A stretch of 64,000 nt of DNA from JAFDZO01 sp044226845 (GCA_044226845.1 JBGAGG010000004.1:186001-250000), one strand, 5' to 3'. Shown: positions 34,173 to 43,182, counted from the stretch's first letter. Notes: generated from the letters alone by a model not told the origin. Numbers and translations are program-made.

Positions 34173-35236
34173 TGTTTACAAGAATACTTGCCATAGTGAA
34201 AAAAGAATTCAGACAGATTGTCCGCGATAAGCGTTCGCTTATTCTCATTTTTTTCTATCCTGTATTCATGCTGATTTTATTCGGCTATGCTTTGAATTTT
34301 GATGTAACACATATAAAGATGGGAATTTATGATCTGGAAAAATCGGAATTCTCAAGAGAGTTTATTAAAACCTTTAACTCATCTGAGTATTTTGATATTG
34401 TAAAGTACATCAATAATTCTGATGAAGTGAACCATTCATTGGATGATAAAAGTGTTCAGTGCGTAGTTACAATTCCTGCCGACTTCTCCGAAAAGTTTTA
34501 CACAAAAGAAAAAACCGATGTACAATTTCTTGTCGATGGTGTGAACGGAAACACTGCAACTATTATAATGAACTACGTAAACGCTGCTACACTTGGCTTC
34601 TCACAAAAAATAACTGCCGATATTCTTGCGCGCGCAGGAGGCAATATAAAAATGCCTGTGAATATTCAGGGTGTGTTCTGGTACAATCCCGATTTAAAAA
34701 CTACAGAGTTCCTTATTCCCGGACTTATAGCAACAATTCTTATCGTAATTTGTGTAACGCTTACTGCAGTTTCGATTGTAAGAGAAAAAGAACAAGGTAC
34801 CATTGAACAGATAAATGTTTCGCCGGTATCTCCATTGGAATTAATACTGGGGAAGATCATTCCCTATATTTTATTAGCGATACTTATTTCTATATTAGTT
34901 CTTTTTCTTGGAGCGATTTTATTTGGAGTGCAGATAAAAGGAAGCATTTTATATATGTTCATTGGGACTTTATTATACCTTATCGCATGCTTAAGCATGG
35001 GAATTTTTGTTTCTACCATTGCGGATTCAATGCAGGTTGAAAGCATGCCCTGGCCGATTCAAATTATTACTAATCTTTCTCCCGCAAAATTTTTTCTTGT
35101 AATACTTCGGTCGGTTGTTATTAAAGGAACAGGTATAGAAACTTTCTGGCAGCAATATGTTTACCTCGCAATTTTTGCTTTAGCATTTTTAACTATTGCA
35201 ATGATACGAACTGCAAGACAAAGGAGAACTGTATAA
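34172..35236 (+). CDS. ABC-2 type permease (YbhS/YbhR-like), first
   Basis: A 354-residue ABC-2 permease. One N-terminal membrane helix (about 22-42) is followed by a large extracytoplasmic domain (about 45-175) and five helices in the C-terminal half, with the family motif EKEQGTIEQINVSPVSPLELILGKIIPY after the second helix. It overlaps the ATPase gene and the next permease gene by one base each. With the second permease it forms the membrane part of the exporter. Confidence 0.9.
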   Translation: MFTRILAIVKKEFRQIVRDKRSLILIFFYPVFMLILFGYALNFDVTHIKMGIYDLEKSEFSREFIKTFNSSEYFDIVKYINNSDEVNHSLDDKSVQCVVTIPADFSEKFYTKEKTDVQFLVDGVNGNTATIIMNYVNAATLGFSQKITADILARAGGNIKMPVNIQGVFWYNPDLKTTEFLIPGLIATILIVICVTLTAVSIVREKEQGTIEQINVSPVSPLELILGKIIPYILLAILISILVLFLGAILFGVQIKGSILYMFIGTLLYLIACLSMGIFVSTIADSMQVESMPWPIQIITNLSPAKFFLVILRSVVIKGTGIETFWQQYVYLAIFALAFLTIAMIRTARQRRTV

Positions 35237-36366
35237 TGCAGCTGCTGATTCAGTTTATAAAGAAGGAGTTAATTCAGTTCAGACGCGACCCGAAAATGTT
35301 TGCAGTCGTTCTTATCCTGCCTGTACTGCAATTGATCTTACTCGGCTACGCTGCTAATTTTGATTTGAATACAGTGCACACTGCAGTACTTGATAGGGAC
35401 AGGACGGAATCGAGCCGTGACTTCATTCAGCTCTTCGAAAAATCGGGCTACTTCAACGTTGATTATAATGTATCGAGCTATGATGAGCTCACGGACTTAC
35501 TTGATAAAGGAAAAGTTTTAACTGCAATTGTAATCCCTACTGAATATGAGGAAAAAATTAATTCAAACCAGACGGCAAGCGTTCAACTTATATTCGACGG
35601 CTCGGATGGAAATAAAGCTGCTATAGCAGCAGGATATTCAGCGGGCATTGTTAGCGGATACGCACAGAATTTATTATTGGAGAGAGCGGAGAGAACGGGA
35701 AGAAAAACTACAATCATAGGAACAATAAATCCCGAAGTGAGAATATGGTATAATCCTAATCTGACTACACGTAATTATATGCTTCCCGGAATTGTCGGAC
35801 TTATAATTTTAATAGTAACAACAAGTCTTACTTCCCTTGCAATTGTGAAGGAGCGTGAAGTCGGTACACTTGAACAGTTAATTGTTACTCCGGTAAAGCC
35901 GTACCAAATGATACTCGGAAAATTCATTCCATTTATTATCATTGGTTTTGTTTCGTGCACCATAGTACTTTCAGTGATGAGATTCTGGTTCGGCATTGAA
36001 GTAAAAGGCAGCATAGCTTTTTTATTTTTATGTACATTTGTTTATATGCTCTCGACTTTAGGATTGGGACTATTTGTTTCAACAATTTCAAAAACGCAGC
36101 AGCAGGCAATGATGACTTCTTCATTCGGCGTTCTGCTGCCGATGCTTTTCTTCTCGGGATTCATTTTTCCCATAGAAAATATGCCGAAGATTGTGCAATA
36201 TATTACCTATGCAATTCCTTTGAAATACTATATCACAATGATTCGCGGAATTGTGCTGAAGGGAAACGGCATTACTGATTTATGGCAGGACTTGCTTATA
36301 TTGTTTGGAATTGGTGTGTTAATTTTAGGATTAAGTTCTTTACGCTTTAATAAGAAACTGGAGTAA
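35236..36366 (+). CDS. ABC-2 type permease (YbhS/YbhR-like), second
   Basis: A 376-residue paralogue of the previous permease, with the same layout: one helix, a large external domain, then five helices. The conserved motif reads ERERGTLEQL-like (EREVGTLEQLIVTPVKPYQM). It ends directly before the GNAT gene, whose ATG is the next base, so the transcript probably extends into it. Confidence 0.9.
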   Translation: MQLLIQFIKKELIQFRRDPKMFAVVLILPVLQLILLGYAANFDLNTVHTAVLDRDRTESSRDFIQLFEKSGYFNVDYNVSSYDELTDLLDKGKVLTAIVIPTEYEEKINSNQTASVQLIFDGSDGNKAAIAAGYSAGIVSGYAQNLLLERAERTGRKTTIIGTINPEVRIWYNPNLTTRNYMLPGIVGLIILIVTTSLTSLAIVKEREVGTLEQLIVTPVKPYQMILGKFIPFIIIGFVSCTIVLSVMRFWFGIEVKGSIAFLFLCTFVYMLSTLGLGLFVSTISKTQQQAMMTSSFGVLLPMLFFSGFIFPIENMPKIVQYITYAIPLKYYITMIRGIVLKGNGITDLWQDLLILFGIGVLILGLSSLRFNKKLE

Positions 36367-36873
36367 ATGGAAATTAAAAAATTTTCAAATAGCGATTCAA
36401 TAGAAGAATTAACATCACTGCTTCATGCCTCATATAAAAGACTTGCAGATATGGGATTAAAATTTGTAGCTACGTATCAAACTGCCGAGTATACAAAAAA
36501 TTTTATTAAAAACGGCGAGTGCTTCGTTATTAAGACTGAAGAAGGTAAAATTATTGCAACGGTTATGTATTATAACTCGGCATTTATGAAGGAGGAAGAT
36601 ACTCCTGAATGGTATCTTAAGGACGACGTTGCTTACTTTGGAAAATTTGCCGTGCACCCTGATTTTCAATGTCACGGTATCGGTGGAAAGATGATGGACT
36701 TTGTTGAACAGTATGCAAAGTCAAAAGGCAAAACCGAACTTGCATTAGATACTTCTGAAAAGGCTTTACACTTGATAAAATATTATGAAAAGAGAGGCTA
36801 TAGATTTATACAGCATCATCAGTGGGATGTTACGAATTACAGAAGTGTGATAATGAGCAAGTCTTTAAAATAG
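36367..36873 (+). CDS. GNAT-family N-acetyltransferase
   Basis: A 168-residue acetyltransferase. Motif A for acetyl-CoA binding is visible (VHPDFQCHGIGGKMMDFVEQYA, with the Q/RxxGxG/A core QCHGIGG). A strand-helix after it reads ELALDTSEKALHLIKYYEKRGYRF, typical of small GNAT enzymes. The substrate is unknown. It starts immediately after the permease stop and may be the last gene of the export operon, perhaps modifying the exported compound; that link is only positional. Confidence 0.85.
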   Translation: MEIKKFSNSDSIEELTSLLHASYKRLADMGLKFVATYQTAEYTKNFIKNGECFVIKTEEGKIIATVMYYNSAFMKEEDTPEWYLKDDVAYFGKFAVHPDFQCHGIGGKMMDFVEQYAKSKGKTELALDTSEKALHLIKYYEKRGYRFIQHHQWDVTNYRSVIMSKSLK

Positions 36874-36886
36874 ATACAATTCCTAT

Positions 36887-36978
36887 TTGCCACCAAATCT
36901 AAAAAACACGGAAATTCACAAAAATAATTCTTTTATTCTTTTAGTGATTTTTGGAGATTTAGTGTTTTTTTGTGGCAA
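36887..36978. repeat. Imperfect long inverted repeat with TTGCCAC ends
   Basis: TTGCCACCAAATCTAAAAAA at 36887 is mirrored by a related stretch ending TGTGGCAA at 36978, with further partial pairing inside (AAATC and CTAAATCTCC type words). The ends resemble the widespread TTGCCAC-type intergenic repeats. It may also end transcription after the GNAT gene. Confidence 0.5.
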
Positions 36979-37122
36979 GATACTTCTCCCGCCTGAACTT
37001 AAAACCGATTTTTTCGTTATTAATTATGTGAGAAATATGCCAAAATAAATTGTTTTTCTAAACATTCTTTTGCATATTCACAGTGAGAATAGTTAATTTT
37101 TAACATTTAAAAACGGATAAAA

Positions 37123-37467
37123 ATGAAAGTAAATTTCACTTCCAGACACTTCAAACTCCACGAAACACTCCAAAACCAAATTAAAGAAAAAGTCGAATCG
37201 TTAGATAAAAATAGTCACCCGATTATTCATGCTGACGTTATCTTATATTTTGAAAGGTCAGTCAACAGTATTAAGACATGTGAAATAAATGTGAAGGTGA
37301 AAAATAAGGTGCTGATTGCAAAAGAATCATCAGATGATTTTCTTAAATCAGCGGATAAAGCAGTTGAAAGAGTTGAATCTCAATTATTCAAATACTTCGA
37401 TAGAAAAAAAAACGGTAAAAAAGAATCTATTAAATACACAGAATTAGTAGAAGAAGAACAGGATTAA
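37123..37467 (+). CDS. hpf: Ribosome hibernation promoting factor (HPF/RaiA family), short form
   Basis: A 114-residue protein of the S30AE family. It opens MKVNFTSRHFKLHETLQNQI and continues with a helix, the strand ADVILYFERSVNSIKTCEINVKV and a second helix KSADKAVERVESQLFKYFDRKK. It binds the 30S subunit and promotes ribosome dimerisation or inactivation in stationary phase. It lacks the C-terminal dimerisation domain of long HPFs. A terminator follows (37488-37515), so it is probably a one-gene transcript, with hprK just beyond. Confidence 0.9.
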   Translation: MKVNFTSRHFKLHETLQNQIKEKVESLDKNSHPIIHADVILYFERSVNSIKTCEINVKVKNKVLIAKESSDDFLKSADKAVERVESQLFKYFDRKKNGKKESIKYTELVEEEQD

Positions 37468-37487
37468 AATATTATAACAAATATGGT

Positions 37488-37515
37488 AAGGCGGATTAAC
37501 TCCGCCTTATGCTTT
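37488..37515 (+). terminator. Terminator after hpf
   Basis: The stem AAGGCGGA (37488-37495) pairs with TCCGCCTT (37501-37508) around TTAAC, followed by ATGCTTTTA. The T-run is short and interrupted. Confidence 0.65.
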
Positions 37516-37569
37516 TACCACTGAATTTTTTAATTAAGCTATTTTAGTTGAATTATCCCGGGTGCATTT

Positions 37570-38601
37570 ATGCATAAATTCAAAGACATAAAGGAAATAA
37601 AAAAAGAATCCATTACAGTTGAATTCTTTTATGAACAATGCAAAGAAAGATTTAAGCTCGAAAAACTCTCTCCCGGTGAAATCTCACCTGAAAAAATAAT
37701 AACAGATAAAGATATTCACAGACCCGGTCTTGCCCTTGCCGGCTATGTTGATTTATTCACTAACGATAGAGTTCAGATATTCGGAAATACTGAAATGAAA
37801 TACTTAAATCAGTTATCACCCGAAAAAAGAATTGAAACGCTTACAAGATTTTTTTCATTTAATATACCCTGCGTAATTATCACCAATGATAACCATGCAA
37901 TACCTGAGATACAATTTTTAGCATCAGAGACCAAGACTCCCCTTTTCTGCACTCCATATCCTACAACAAGATTCGCATATTTTATAGCAGATTTCCTTGA
38001 TGACCAGTTCGCCGTTCAGGCAGCTATACACGGTTCATTCATCGATGTCTACGGCGTGGGATTGTTATTCTATGGAAAGTCAGGAATTGGAAAATCAGAA
38101 ATAGCTTTGGACTTAGTAGAGCGAGGTCACAGGTTAGTTGCAGATGATATTGTAATGGTATTAAAAAAAGGTGAATCAGTATTAATGGGAGCGGGAACAT
38201 CGCTTTCAAAAAATTTTATGGAAATTCGCGGGCTTGGAATAATAGATGTAAGAAGTATTTTCGGCATCCGCGCAATAAGATATCAGAAAAGAGTTGAAGT
38301 AATTGTAGAACTTGAAGACTGGGAAAAAAATAAAGCTTATGAGCGAACAGGGCTAGATTCAAAAAATATATCTTTATTGGGCATCGATGTTGAGCATGTA
38401 AATCTGCCGATATTCCCGGGAAAAAACATAACAGTTATTGCCGAAGTAATTGCATTAAATTATTTATGCAAGCATTACGGTTATAATGCTGCAGTGAAAT
38501 TTCAGGAAAGCCTTGAAGCGCAGATACAGCGTAATTCATTTAAAAAGAATAAAAACGGTCTGGATAGAAGTATAGAATACTTCGAACATGATTTTGAGTA
38601 A
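37570..38601 (+). CDS. hprK: HPr kinase/phosphorylase
   Basis: A 343-residue protein with the N-terminal HprK substrate domain (about 1-135) and the C-terminal kinase domain (about 140-320). The P-loop is GKSGIGKSE, followed by RLVADDIVM, and the HprK signature is MEIRGLGIIDVRSIFG. The catalytic His and Asp of the family are expected in the VYGVG-GKSG and VADD segments. The enzyme phosphorylates and dephosphorylates Ser46 of HPr. No HPr or PTS gene is in the window. The position beside hpf is common in related genomes, so it likely serves global carbon or stress control rather than a local sugar transporter. Confidence 0.93.
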   Translation: MHKFKDIKEIKKESITVEFFYEQCKERFKLEKLSPGEISPEKIITDKDIHRPGLALAGYVDLFTNDRVQIFGNTEMKYLNQLSPEKRIETLTRFFSFNIPCVIITNDNHAIPEIQFLASETKTPLFCTPYPTTRFAYFIADFLDDQFAVQAAIHGSFIDVYGVGLLFYGKSGIGKSEIALDLVERGHRLVADDIVMVLKKGESVLMGAGTSLSKNFMEIRGLGIIDVRSIFGIRAIRYQKRVEVIVELEDWEKNKAYERTGLDSKNISLLGIDVEHVNLPIFPGKNITVIAEVIALNYLCKHYGYNAAVKFQESLEAQIQRNSFKKNKNGLDRSIEYFEHDFE

Positions 38602-38660
38602 TAAGCAATCTCTCGATAAATAAAAATATTCTATAATAGTTTTAGTTAATTAAAATAAAA

Positions 38661-40460
38661 ATGAGAAGAATAAATATTCTAATTGTTCTGGCTCTCCTTG
38701 GAGCAATTACCCTCTCTTCCTGCGGAAGACAGAAGACACAAACCAATGACAATACATCCTCTAAAACTCCGGTTACAAAACTTGAACCGGAAGATACAAA
38801 AGATGCAGTCCCCGGTGACTGGGTCATCAAACAGGAAATGGCTGATGCTGAAAAACTTATGCCTACTGTAACAAATGATGCTTCAGCAACTGACATTTAC
38901 GAACTAATCTTTGATGCTCTGTTAAGACTTAACAGGGAAACTTACGAACTTGAAGGAAATATTGCAAAAGGACTTCCTGTAATTTCAGATGACCATTTAA
39001 CATATACATTTGATTTAAAAGAAAACGTAAAGTTTTCAGACGGACGACCTTTAACGGGTGACGATATTATCTTCACAATGAAGACAATTAAAATTCCTTT
39101 TGTAGATGCTCAGGCATTAAGAAATTATTTTGACGATGTAAAAAATGTAGAACTCGTAGACGGTAATAAATATAAAGTGAAATTCACAATGTCACGCCCT
39201 TACTTCAGAGCCATTTATTCTCTGGGTGATATGAGAATTACACCGAAGCACATTCTTGACCCAAGAAATGAAACCGATAAATTTACATTCGAAGACCTTG
39301 CAAACGCACAGAAATCACTCGACCCGAAAAAATATCCGGAAATGCAAAAATATGCTGACTTCTTTAACTCACAGGAAGTTGCCAGAGATCCTAAATACGT
39401 AATAGGAAGCGGACCTTATAAATTAGAAAAATGGGCTACAGGCCAGGCAATTACAATTGCAAGAAATGAAAGTTATTGGGACCAGGGTAAAGTGCCAAAC
39501 TATGCGAATAAAATTGTGTTTAAAATCATTCAGGACCAGAACGCAGCAGTTGTAGCGGCTAAAAATAAAGAAGTTGATTATATGTTCGTTATTCAGCCTG
39601 CTGACTTTTTTGAAAACGTAAAAAATCCTGAACAGTTCAATATTAAAAAAGCATTAGTGCTTGAACCGACCTATGTTTATATTGCATGGAATAATGAAAG
39701 ACCTTTATTCAAAGATAAAAAAGTAAGATGGGCATTAAGCTATGCTGTTGACAGACAAAACATTATTGATAAGCTTTTATTCAGCGCCGCTGTGCCGATT
39801 CAATCTCACATTTTTTACAAGAGCAAATTCTTAAATGATAAATTACCGCCGATAGATTACAATATGGAAAAAGCAAAACAGCTGCTTGAAGAAGCAGGCT
39901 GGAAAGATTCTGACGGAGACGGAATAAGAGATAAAGTTGTTGACGGCAAGAAGATGGATTTCAAGTTTACATTTGTGAACAACAATAATCCAAAGAGAAA
40001 GAAAGTTATGCTTATAGTAATTGAATCATTGAAGCAGCTTGGAATTCAGGCAGACCTTCAGGAATATGAATGGTCAGTATTCTTAGATAAGACTAAAAAA
40101 CACGATTACGATGCATGTTATGCTGCATGGCAGCTGAATGTAACTCCGGATGATCCTTATCAGATCTGGCACTCATCACAGACAATTGCAGAAGGCAGCA
40201 ACTGGATAAGCTACAAAAATCCTGAAGCCGATAAACTTCTTGAAGAAAACAGAATTACATTTGATGATGTGAAAAGAAAAGAAATTCTTGATAAATGGCA
40301 GCAAATGATTTACGATGACCAGCCGGTTACTTTCTTGTGGTCTGAAACATCAAGATATTTCTACAGTGATAGATTCAGAAATACAAGATGGTATTCATAT
40401 CCGAGCTCAGGCTTATTGAATGAATGGTGGACTCCAAAGAATATGCAAAGATATCAATAA
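38661..40460 (+). CDS. Peptide/oligopeptide ABC transporter substrate-binding lipoprotein
   Basis: A 599-residue extracytoplasmic solute-binding protein of family 5. The lipobox is LSSC (Cys21). The core begins around residue 65 (ATDIYELIFDALLRLN), with the family signature region DHLTYTFDLKENVKFSDGRPLTGDDI and later LEPTYVYIAWNNERPLFKDKKVRWALSYAVDR. It would deliver peptides or similar solutes to the two permeases encoded downstream. A strong hairpin (40478-40525) follows its stop, which would let the binding protein be made in excess over the permeases. Confidence 0.9.
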   Translation: MRRINILIVLALLGAITLSSCGRQKTQTNDNTSSKTPVTKLEPEDTKDAVPGDWVIKQEMADAEKLMPTVTNDASATDIYELIFDALLRLNRETYELEGNIAKGLPVISDDHLTYTFDLKENVKFSDGRPLTGDDIIFTMKTIKIPFVDAQALRNYFDDVKNVELVDGNKYKVKFTMSRPYFRAIYSLGDMRITPKHILDPRNETDKFTFEDLANAQKSLDPKKYPEMQKYADFFNSQEVARDPKYVIGSGPYKLEKWATGQAITIARNESYWDQGKVPNYANKIVFKIIQDQNAAVVAAKNKEVDYMFVIQPADFFENVKNPEQFNIKKALVLEPTYVYIAWNNERPLFKDKKVRWALSYAVDRQNIIDKLLFSAAVPIQSHIFYKSKFLNDKLPPIDYNMEKAKQLLEEAGWKDSDGDGIRDKVVDGKKMDFKFTFVNNNNPKRKKVMLIVIESLKQLGIQADLQEYEWSVFLDKTKKHDYDACYAAWQLNVTPDDPYQIWHSSQTIAEGSNWISYKNPEADKLLEENRITFDDVKRKEILDKWQQMIYDDQPVTFLWSETSRYFYSDRFRNTRWYSYPSSGLLNEWWTPKNMQRYQ

Positions 40461-40477
40461 ATAATTTTACTCCGCTT

Positions 40478-40525
40478 AAAGATTTCAGATTTTAAATTTG
40501 TTATTAGAATCTGAAATCTTTTTGC
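40478..40525 (+). terminator. Intra-operon terminator after the binding-protein gene
   Basis: A 14-bp perfect stem (40478-40491 with 40508-40521) with a 16-base loop is followed by TTTTTG-type T-rich sequence. It lies between the binding-protein and permease genes and should reduce read-through. Confidence 0.75.
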
Positions 40526-40589
40526 TTTATATTTGTGGATTGTTGTACCCTACATCGGAATTTAATTTTAATAATAAAATAATCCTCTA

Positions 40590-41606
40590 ATGACGCAATA
40601 CGTAATAAAAAGAATACTTCTTTTTATTCCTACCCTTATAATTATTACAATTATAACATTTTGTGTATGCCGGCTGGCACCGGGTGATCCTACAGAAATG
40701 AAAATAGGAAATACAGGCGAAGCGGCAAAAACAGATTCAAAGAACCTCATAAACGAAACCACAAAGAAATACTATAAGCAGAAGTTCGGGCTTGATAAGC
40801 CGCTCTATCAGCAGTATTTCATCTGGATTGGAAATATGCTTCAGGGCGATTTCGGGAATTCATTTAAGGATAACAGGCCTGTCATAGATAAAATAGTTGA
40901 AAGAATACCTATTACGCTGGGCATGAATTTAGTCTCGTTTCTACTTATATATATGATAGCAGTCCCCGTTGGTATATACAGTGCAACTAAGCAGTATTCA
41001 GTCGGAGACCGGGTAACAACAATATTGATGTTTATTTTATACTCCTTACCTAATTTCTGGATTGCAACGCTTGCAATTGTATTCCTTTGTAATGTTGAGT
41101 ATATCAAAATATTTCCTACCTCAGGAATAAAATCACTTACATACGATTCGATGGGATTTTTCGAGCAGATGAAAGACCGCTTCATGCATTTCTTTCTTCC
41201 GATAACAATTTTATCACTTGGAAGCTTTGCATTCATTTCACGTCAGATGAGAAGCTCGATGCTTGAAGTAATCAGACAGGATTACATCAGAACAGCAAGA
41301 GCCAAAGGCTTATCGGAAAGAAAAGTAATTCTTAAACATGCTTTAAGAAATTCTTTGATACCTATTTTAACTTTGCTGGGAGGAATTCTGCCAGCAATGG
41401 TTGGCGGAAGCTTTATTATTGAAACAATATTTTCAATTCCGGGTGTCGGACAGTTAGCTACACAGGCAATCTTTGACAGAGATTACCCAATTATTATGGC
41501 TGAATTGTTTTTAGTATCGTTCCTTACTGTTATCGGAATATTATTGGTTGATATAATGTATTCTATTGTTGACCCAAGAATTGCATTCAATCAGAAGTCT
41601 GCTTAA
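40590..41606 (+). CDS. Peptide ABC transporter permease, DppB type
   Basis: A 338-residue permease with six membrane helices. The N-terminal DppB/OppB signature is present (YVIKRILLFIPTLIIITIITF and LAPGDPT). The EAA loop, which contacts the ATPase, reads RTARAKGLSERKVILKHALRNSL. A -7-like word TATATTTG lies at 40528-40535, but without a proper -33 element, so it may not be a promoter. The DppC-type partner follows 39 bases later. No ATPase genes follow, so the transporter must borrow them from elsewhere in the genome. Confidence 0.93.
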   Translation: MTQYVIKRILLFIPTLIIITIITFCVCRLAPGDPTEMKIGNTGEAAKTDSKNLINETTKKYYKQKFGLDKPLYQQYFIWIGNMLQGDFGNSFKDNRPVIDKIVERIPITLGMNLVSFLLIYMIAVPVGIYSATKQYSVGDRVTTILMFILYSLPNFWIATLAIVFLCNVEYIKIFPTSGIKSLTYDSMGFFEQMKDRFMHFFLPITILSLGSFAFISRQMRSSMLEVIRQDYIRTARAKGLSERKVILKHALRNSLIPILTLLGGILPAMVGGSFIIETIFSIPGVGQLATQAIFDRDYPIIMAELFLVSFLTVIGILLVDIMYSIVDPRIAFNQKSA

Positions 41607-41645
41607 AATTCACATAAAAATTTTTATTATAATTTTATTATAAAA

Positions 41646-42731
41646 ATGAGTTCAAAGGAAGAAAATACAGAACAACAAGGATTAACTGACGACCAGATCA
41701 AATCTCAGAAAGAAGTAACTGAATCTTACTGGTCATTTGTTAAACATCAGTTCAAAAAAAATAAGCCGGCTGTAGTTTCGTTATACATTGTAATTCTTTT
41801 TGTATTCGTTGCTGTCTTTGCAGATTTTTTAGCATACCAGAAACCTATTTACACATCTTATAACGGTGAAACTTACTTCCCAATTTTTAAAGATTATGCA
41901 GTATCAATGGGAATATCAAAATGGAACCCGCCGGAACTGATAAACATTGACTGGAAAAAACTCGAAGACCAGGGAAAGCTTGGCTGGACTTTATGGCCAT
42001 TAGTAACTGCTTATGGTCCTAATGAAATTGACCTTTCAAATACCTTGGCAAAACCAAGCGGCTCACATTATCTTGGCACTGACCCTATTGGCAGAGATTT
42101 GCTTTCAGGTCTTATACATGGCTCACGGATTTCATTATCCGTAGGTTTTGTCGCTGCAGGTATTGCAGTTCTCATAGGGGTGCTGCTGGGAAGTCTGGCA
42201 GGATTTTACGGAGGCACAACAGATATATTAATTATGAGATTTGTTGAGATTATGACTAACATGCCAACATTCTTTTTAATTATTGTAATTGTTGCGATAT
42301 ACGGCTCCAGCATCTGGTATGTGATGGCTGCCATAGGTTTAACAGGCTGGACAACGGATGCAAAACTAATACGTGGTGAAATTTTAAAAGTTCGTAATAT
42401 GGAATATGTAGTAGCTGCAAATTCTGTGGGCTTGCCTAATATGCGCATTTTATTCAGGCATATCCTTCCGAATGCTATTGCTCCGGTATTGGTTTCAGGT
42501 GCATTTGCAGTTGCATCTGCTATTTTAATTGAAGCTTCATTAAGCTTTTTAGGATTCGGTGTGAAAGCAACAACTGTTACCTGGGGTTCATTAATTAATC
42601 TTGCCAGAGAAGCTTCAAATGCTTGGTGGCTTGCTATATTCCCGGGATTGATGATATTTATTTCAGTTGTGGCATATAACTTGATAGGAGAAGGGTTAAG
42701 AGACGCATTAGACCCAAGATTAAGAGATTAA
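41646..42731 (+). CDS. Peptide ABC transporter permease, DppC type
   Basis: A 361-residue permease of the DppC/OppC type with an N-terminal helix (about 41-60), a long periplasmic insertion (about 65-135) containing HYLGTDPIGRDLLSGLIHGSRISL, and five further helices. The EAA loop is present (VVAANSVGLPNMRILFRHILPNAI). The periplasmic insertion is longer than usual. The gene is the last of the importer set; about 166 non-coding bases with the next promoter follow. Confidence 0.93.
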   Translation: MSSKEENTEQQGLTDDQIKSQKEVTESYWSFVKHQFKKNKPAVVSLYIVILFVFVAVFADFLAYQKPIYTSYNGETYFPIFKDYAVSMGISKWNPPELINIDWKKLEDQGKLGWTLWPLVTAYGPNEIDLSNTLAKPSGSHYLGTDPIGRDLLSGLIHGSRISLSVGFVAAGIAVLIGVLLGSLAGFYGGTTDILIMRFVEIMTNMPTFFLIIVIVAIYGSSIWYVMAAIGLTGWTTDAKLIRGEILKVRNMEYVVAANSVGLPNMRILFRHILPNAIAPVLVSGAFAVASAILIEASLSFLGFGVKATTVTWGSLINLAREASNAWWLAIFPGLMIFISVVAYNLIGEGLRDALDPRLRD

Positions 42732-42828
42732 TCTATCTGAACTAATTTGAAACTTTTATGCGAAAATTCAGTTAATTGAATTGAAAGCAGTACTACACAA
42801 AGTTTTCTAAAAAATAACAAAATATTTG

Positions 42829-42859
42829 TTTGAAGTAACGAAAATTTTCGTTAAATTTG
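42829..42859 (+). promoter_or_regulatory. Consensus Bacteroidota promoter for the DUF2795 gene
   Basis: TTTG (42829-42832), a spacer of exactly 19 bases and TAAATTTG (42852-42859) fit TTTG-N19-TAnnTTTG without mismatch. Transcription should begin near 42865, giving a leader of about 33 bases that carries a strong Shine-Dalgarno site. Confidence 0.75.
42836..42853. promoter_or_regulatory. 18-bp perfect palindrome TAACGAAAATTTTCGTTA in the promoter spacer
   Basis: A fully self-complementary 18-bp site fills the spacer between the -33 and -7 elements and overlaps the first two bases of the -7 box. A dimeric repressor bound here would block polymerase. No regulator gene is adjacent. Confidence 0.65.
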
Positions 42860-42882
42860 CTAAAATTTATTTATTAACATTT

Positions 42883-42890
42883 AAGGAGGA
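42883..42890 (+). promoter_or_regulatory. Strong Shine-Dalgarno site AAGGAGGA
   Basis: A near-perfect anti-16S match 7 bases ahead of ATG 42898. Such sites are rare in this window, so it suggests high expression of the small acidic protein. Confidence 0.75.
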
Positions 42891-42897
42891 ACACTAA

Positions 42898-43125
42898 ATG
42901 GTTTGGACACTTGAACTCGCTTCCTATCTTGACGACGCACCATGGCCCGCTAATAAATCAGAGTTAATTGATTACGCAACCAGATCCGGCGCTCCGCAAG
43001 AGGTAGTTGAAAATCTGGAAGATCTCGAAGACCATGACGAGCCGTACGAAAGCATAGAGGAAATTTGGCTTGATTATCCTACAGACGAAGACTTTTTCTA
43101 CGACGAAGAAGCTAAGGATTTTTAA
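42898..43125 (+). CDS. DUF2795-family small acidic protein
   Basis: A 75-residue, very acidic protein. It matches the DUF2795 pattern: WTLELASYLDDAPWPANKSELIDYA, then GAPQEVVENLEDL and the tail EEIWLDYPTDEDFFYDEEA. The core helix pair (about 12-45) with PATKxELIxYA-like sequence is the family hallmark. Function is not known. Its own consensus promoter, operator-like palindrome, strong ribosome site and terminator make it a discrete, regulated, probably abundant product. Confidence 0.85.
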   Translation: MVWTLELASYLDDAPWPANKSELIDYATRSGAPQEVVENLEDLEDHDEPYESIEEIWLDYPTDEDFFYDEEAKDF

Positions 43126-43147
43126 AAATAATTTCGTGCTATAATTT

Positions 43148-43182
43148 AAAGCCCAATAATATGTATTATTGGGCTTTTTTTG
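43148..43182 (+). terminator. Strong terminator after the DUF2795 gene
   Basis: A 13-bp stem (43148-43160 with 43165-43177), loop ATGT, then a run of seven T. It is the clearest intrinsic terminator in the window. Confidence 0.9.

Noticed and set aside
40528..40535. TATATTTG as a promoter for the DppB-type gene
   Set aside because: It matches the -7 pattern, but no TTTG lies 19-21 bases upstream, and it falls just after a terminator T-run in AT-rich DNA.
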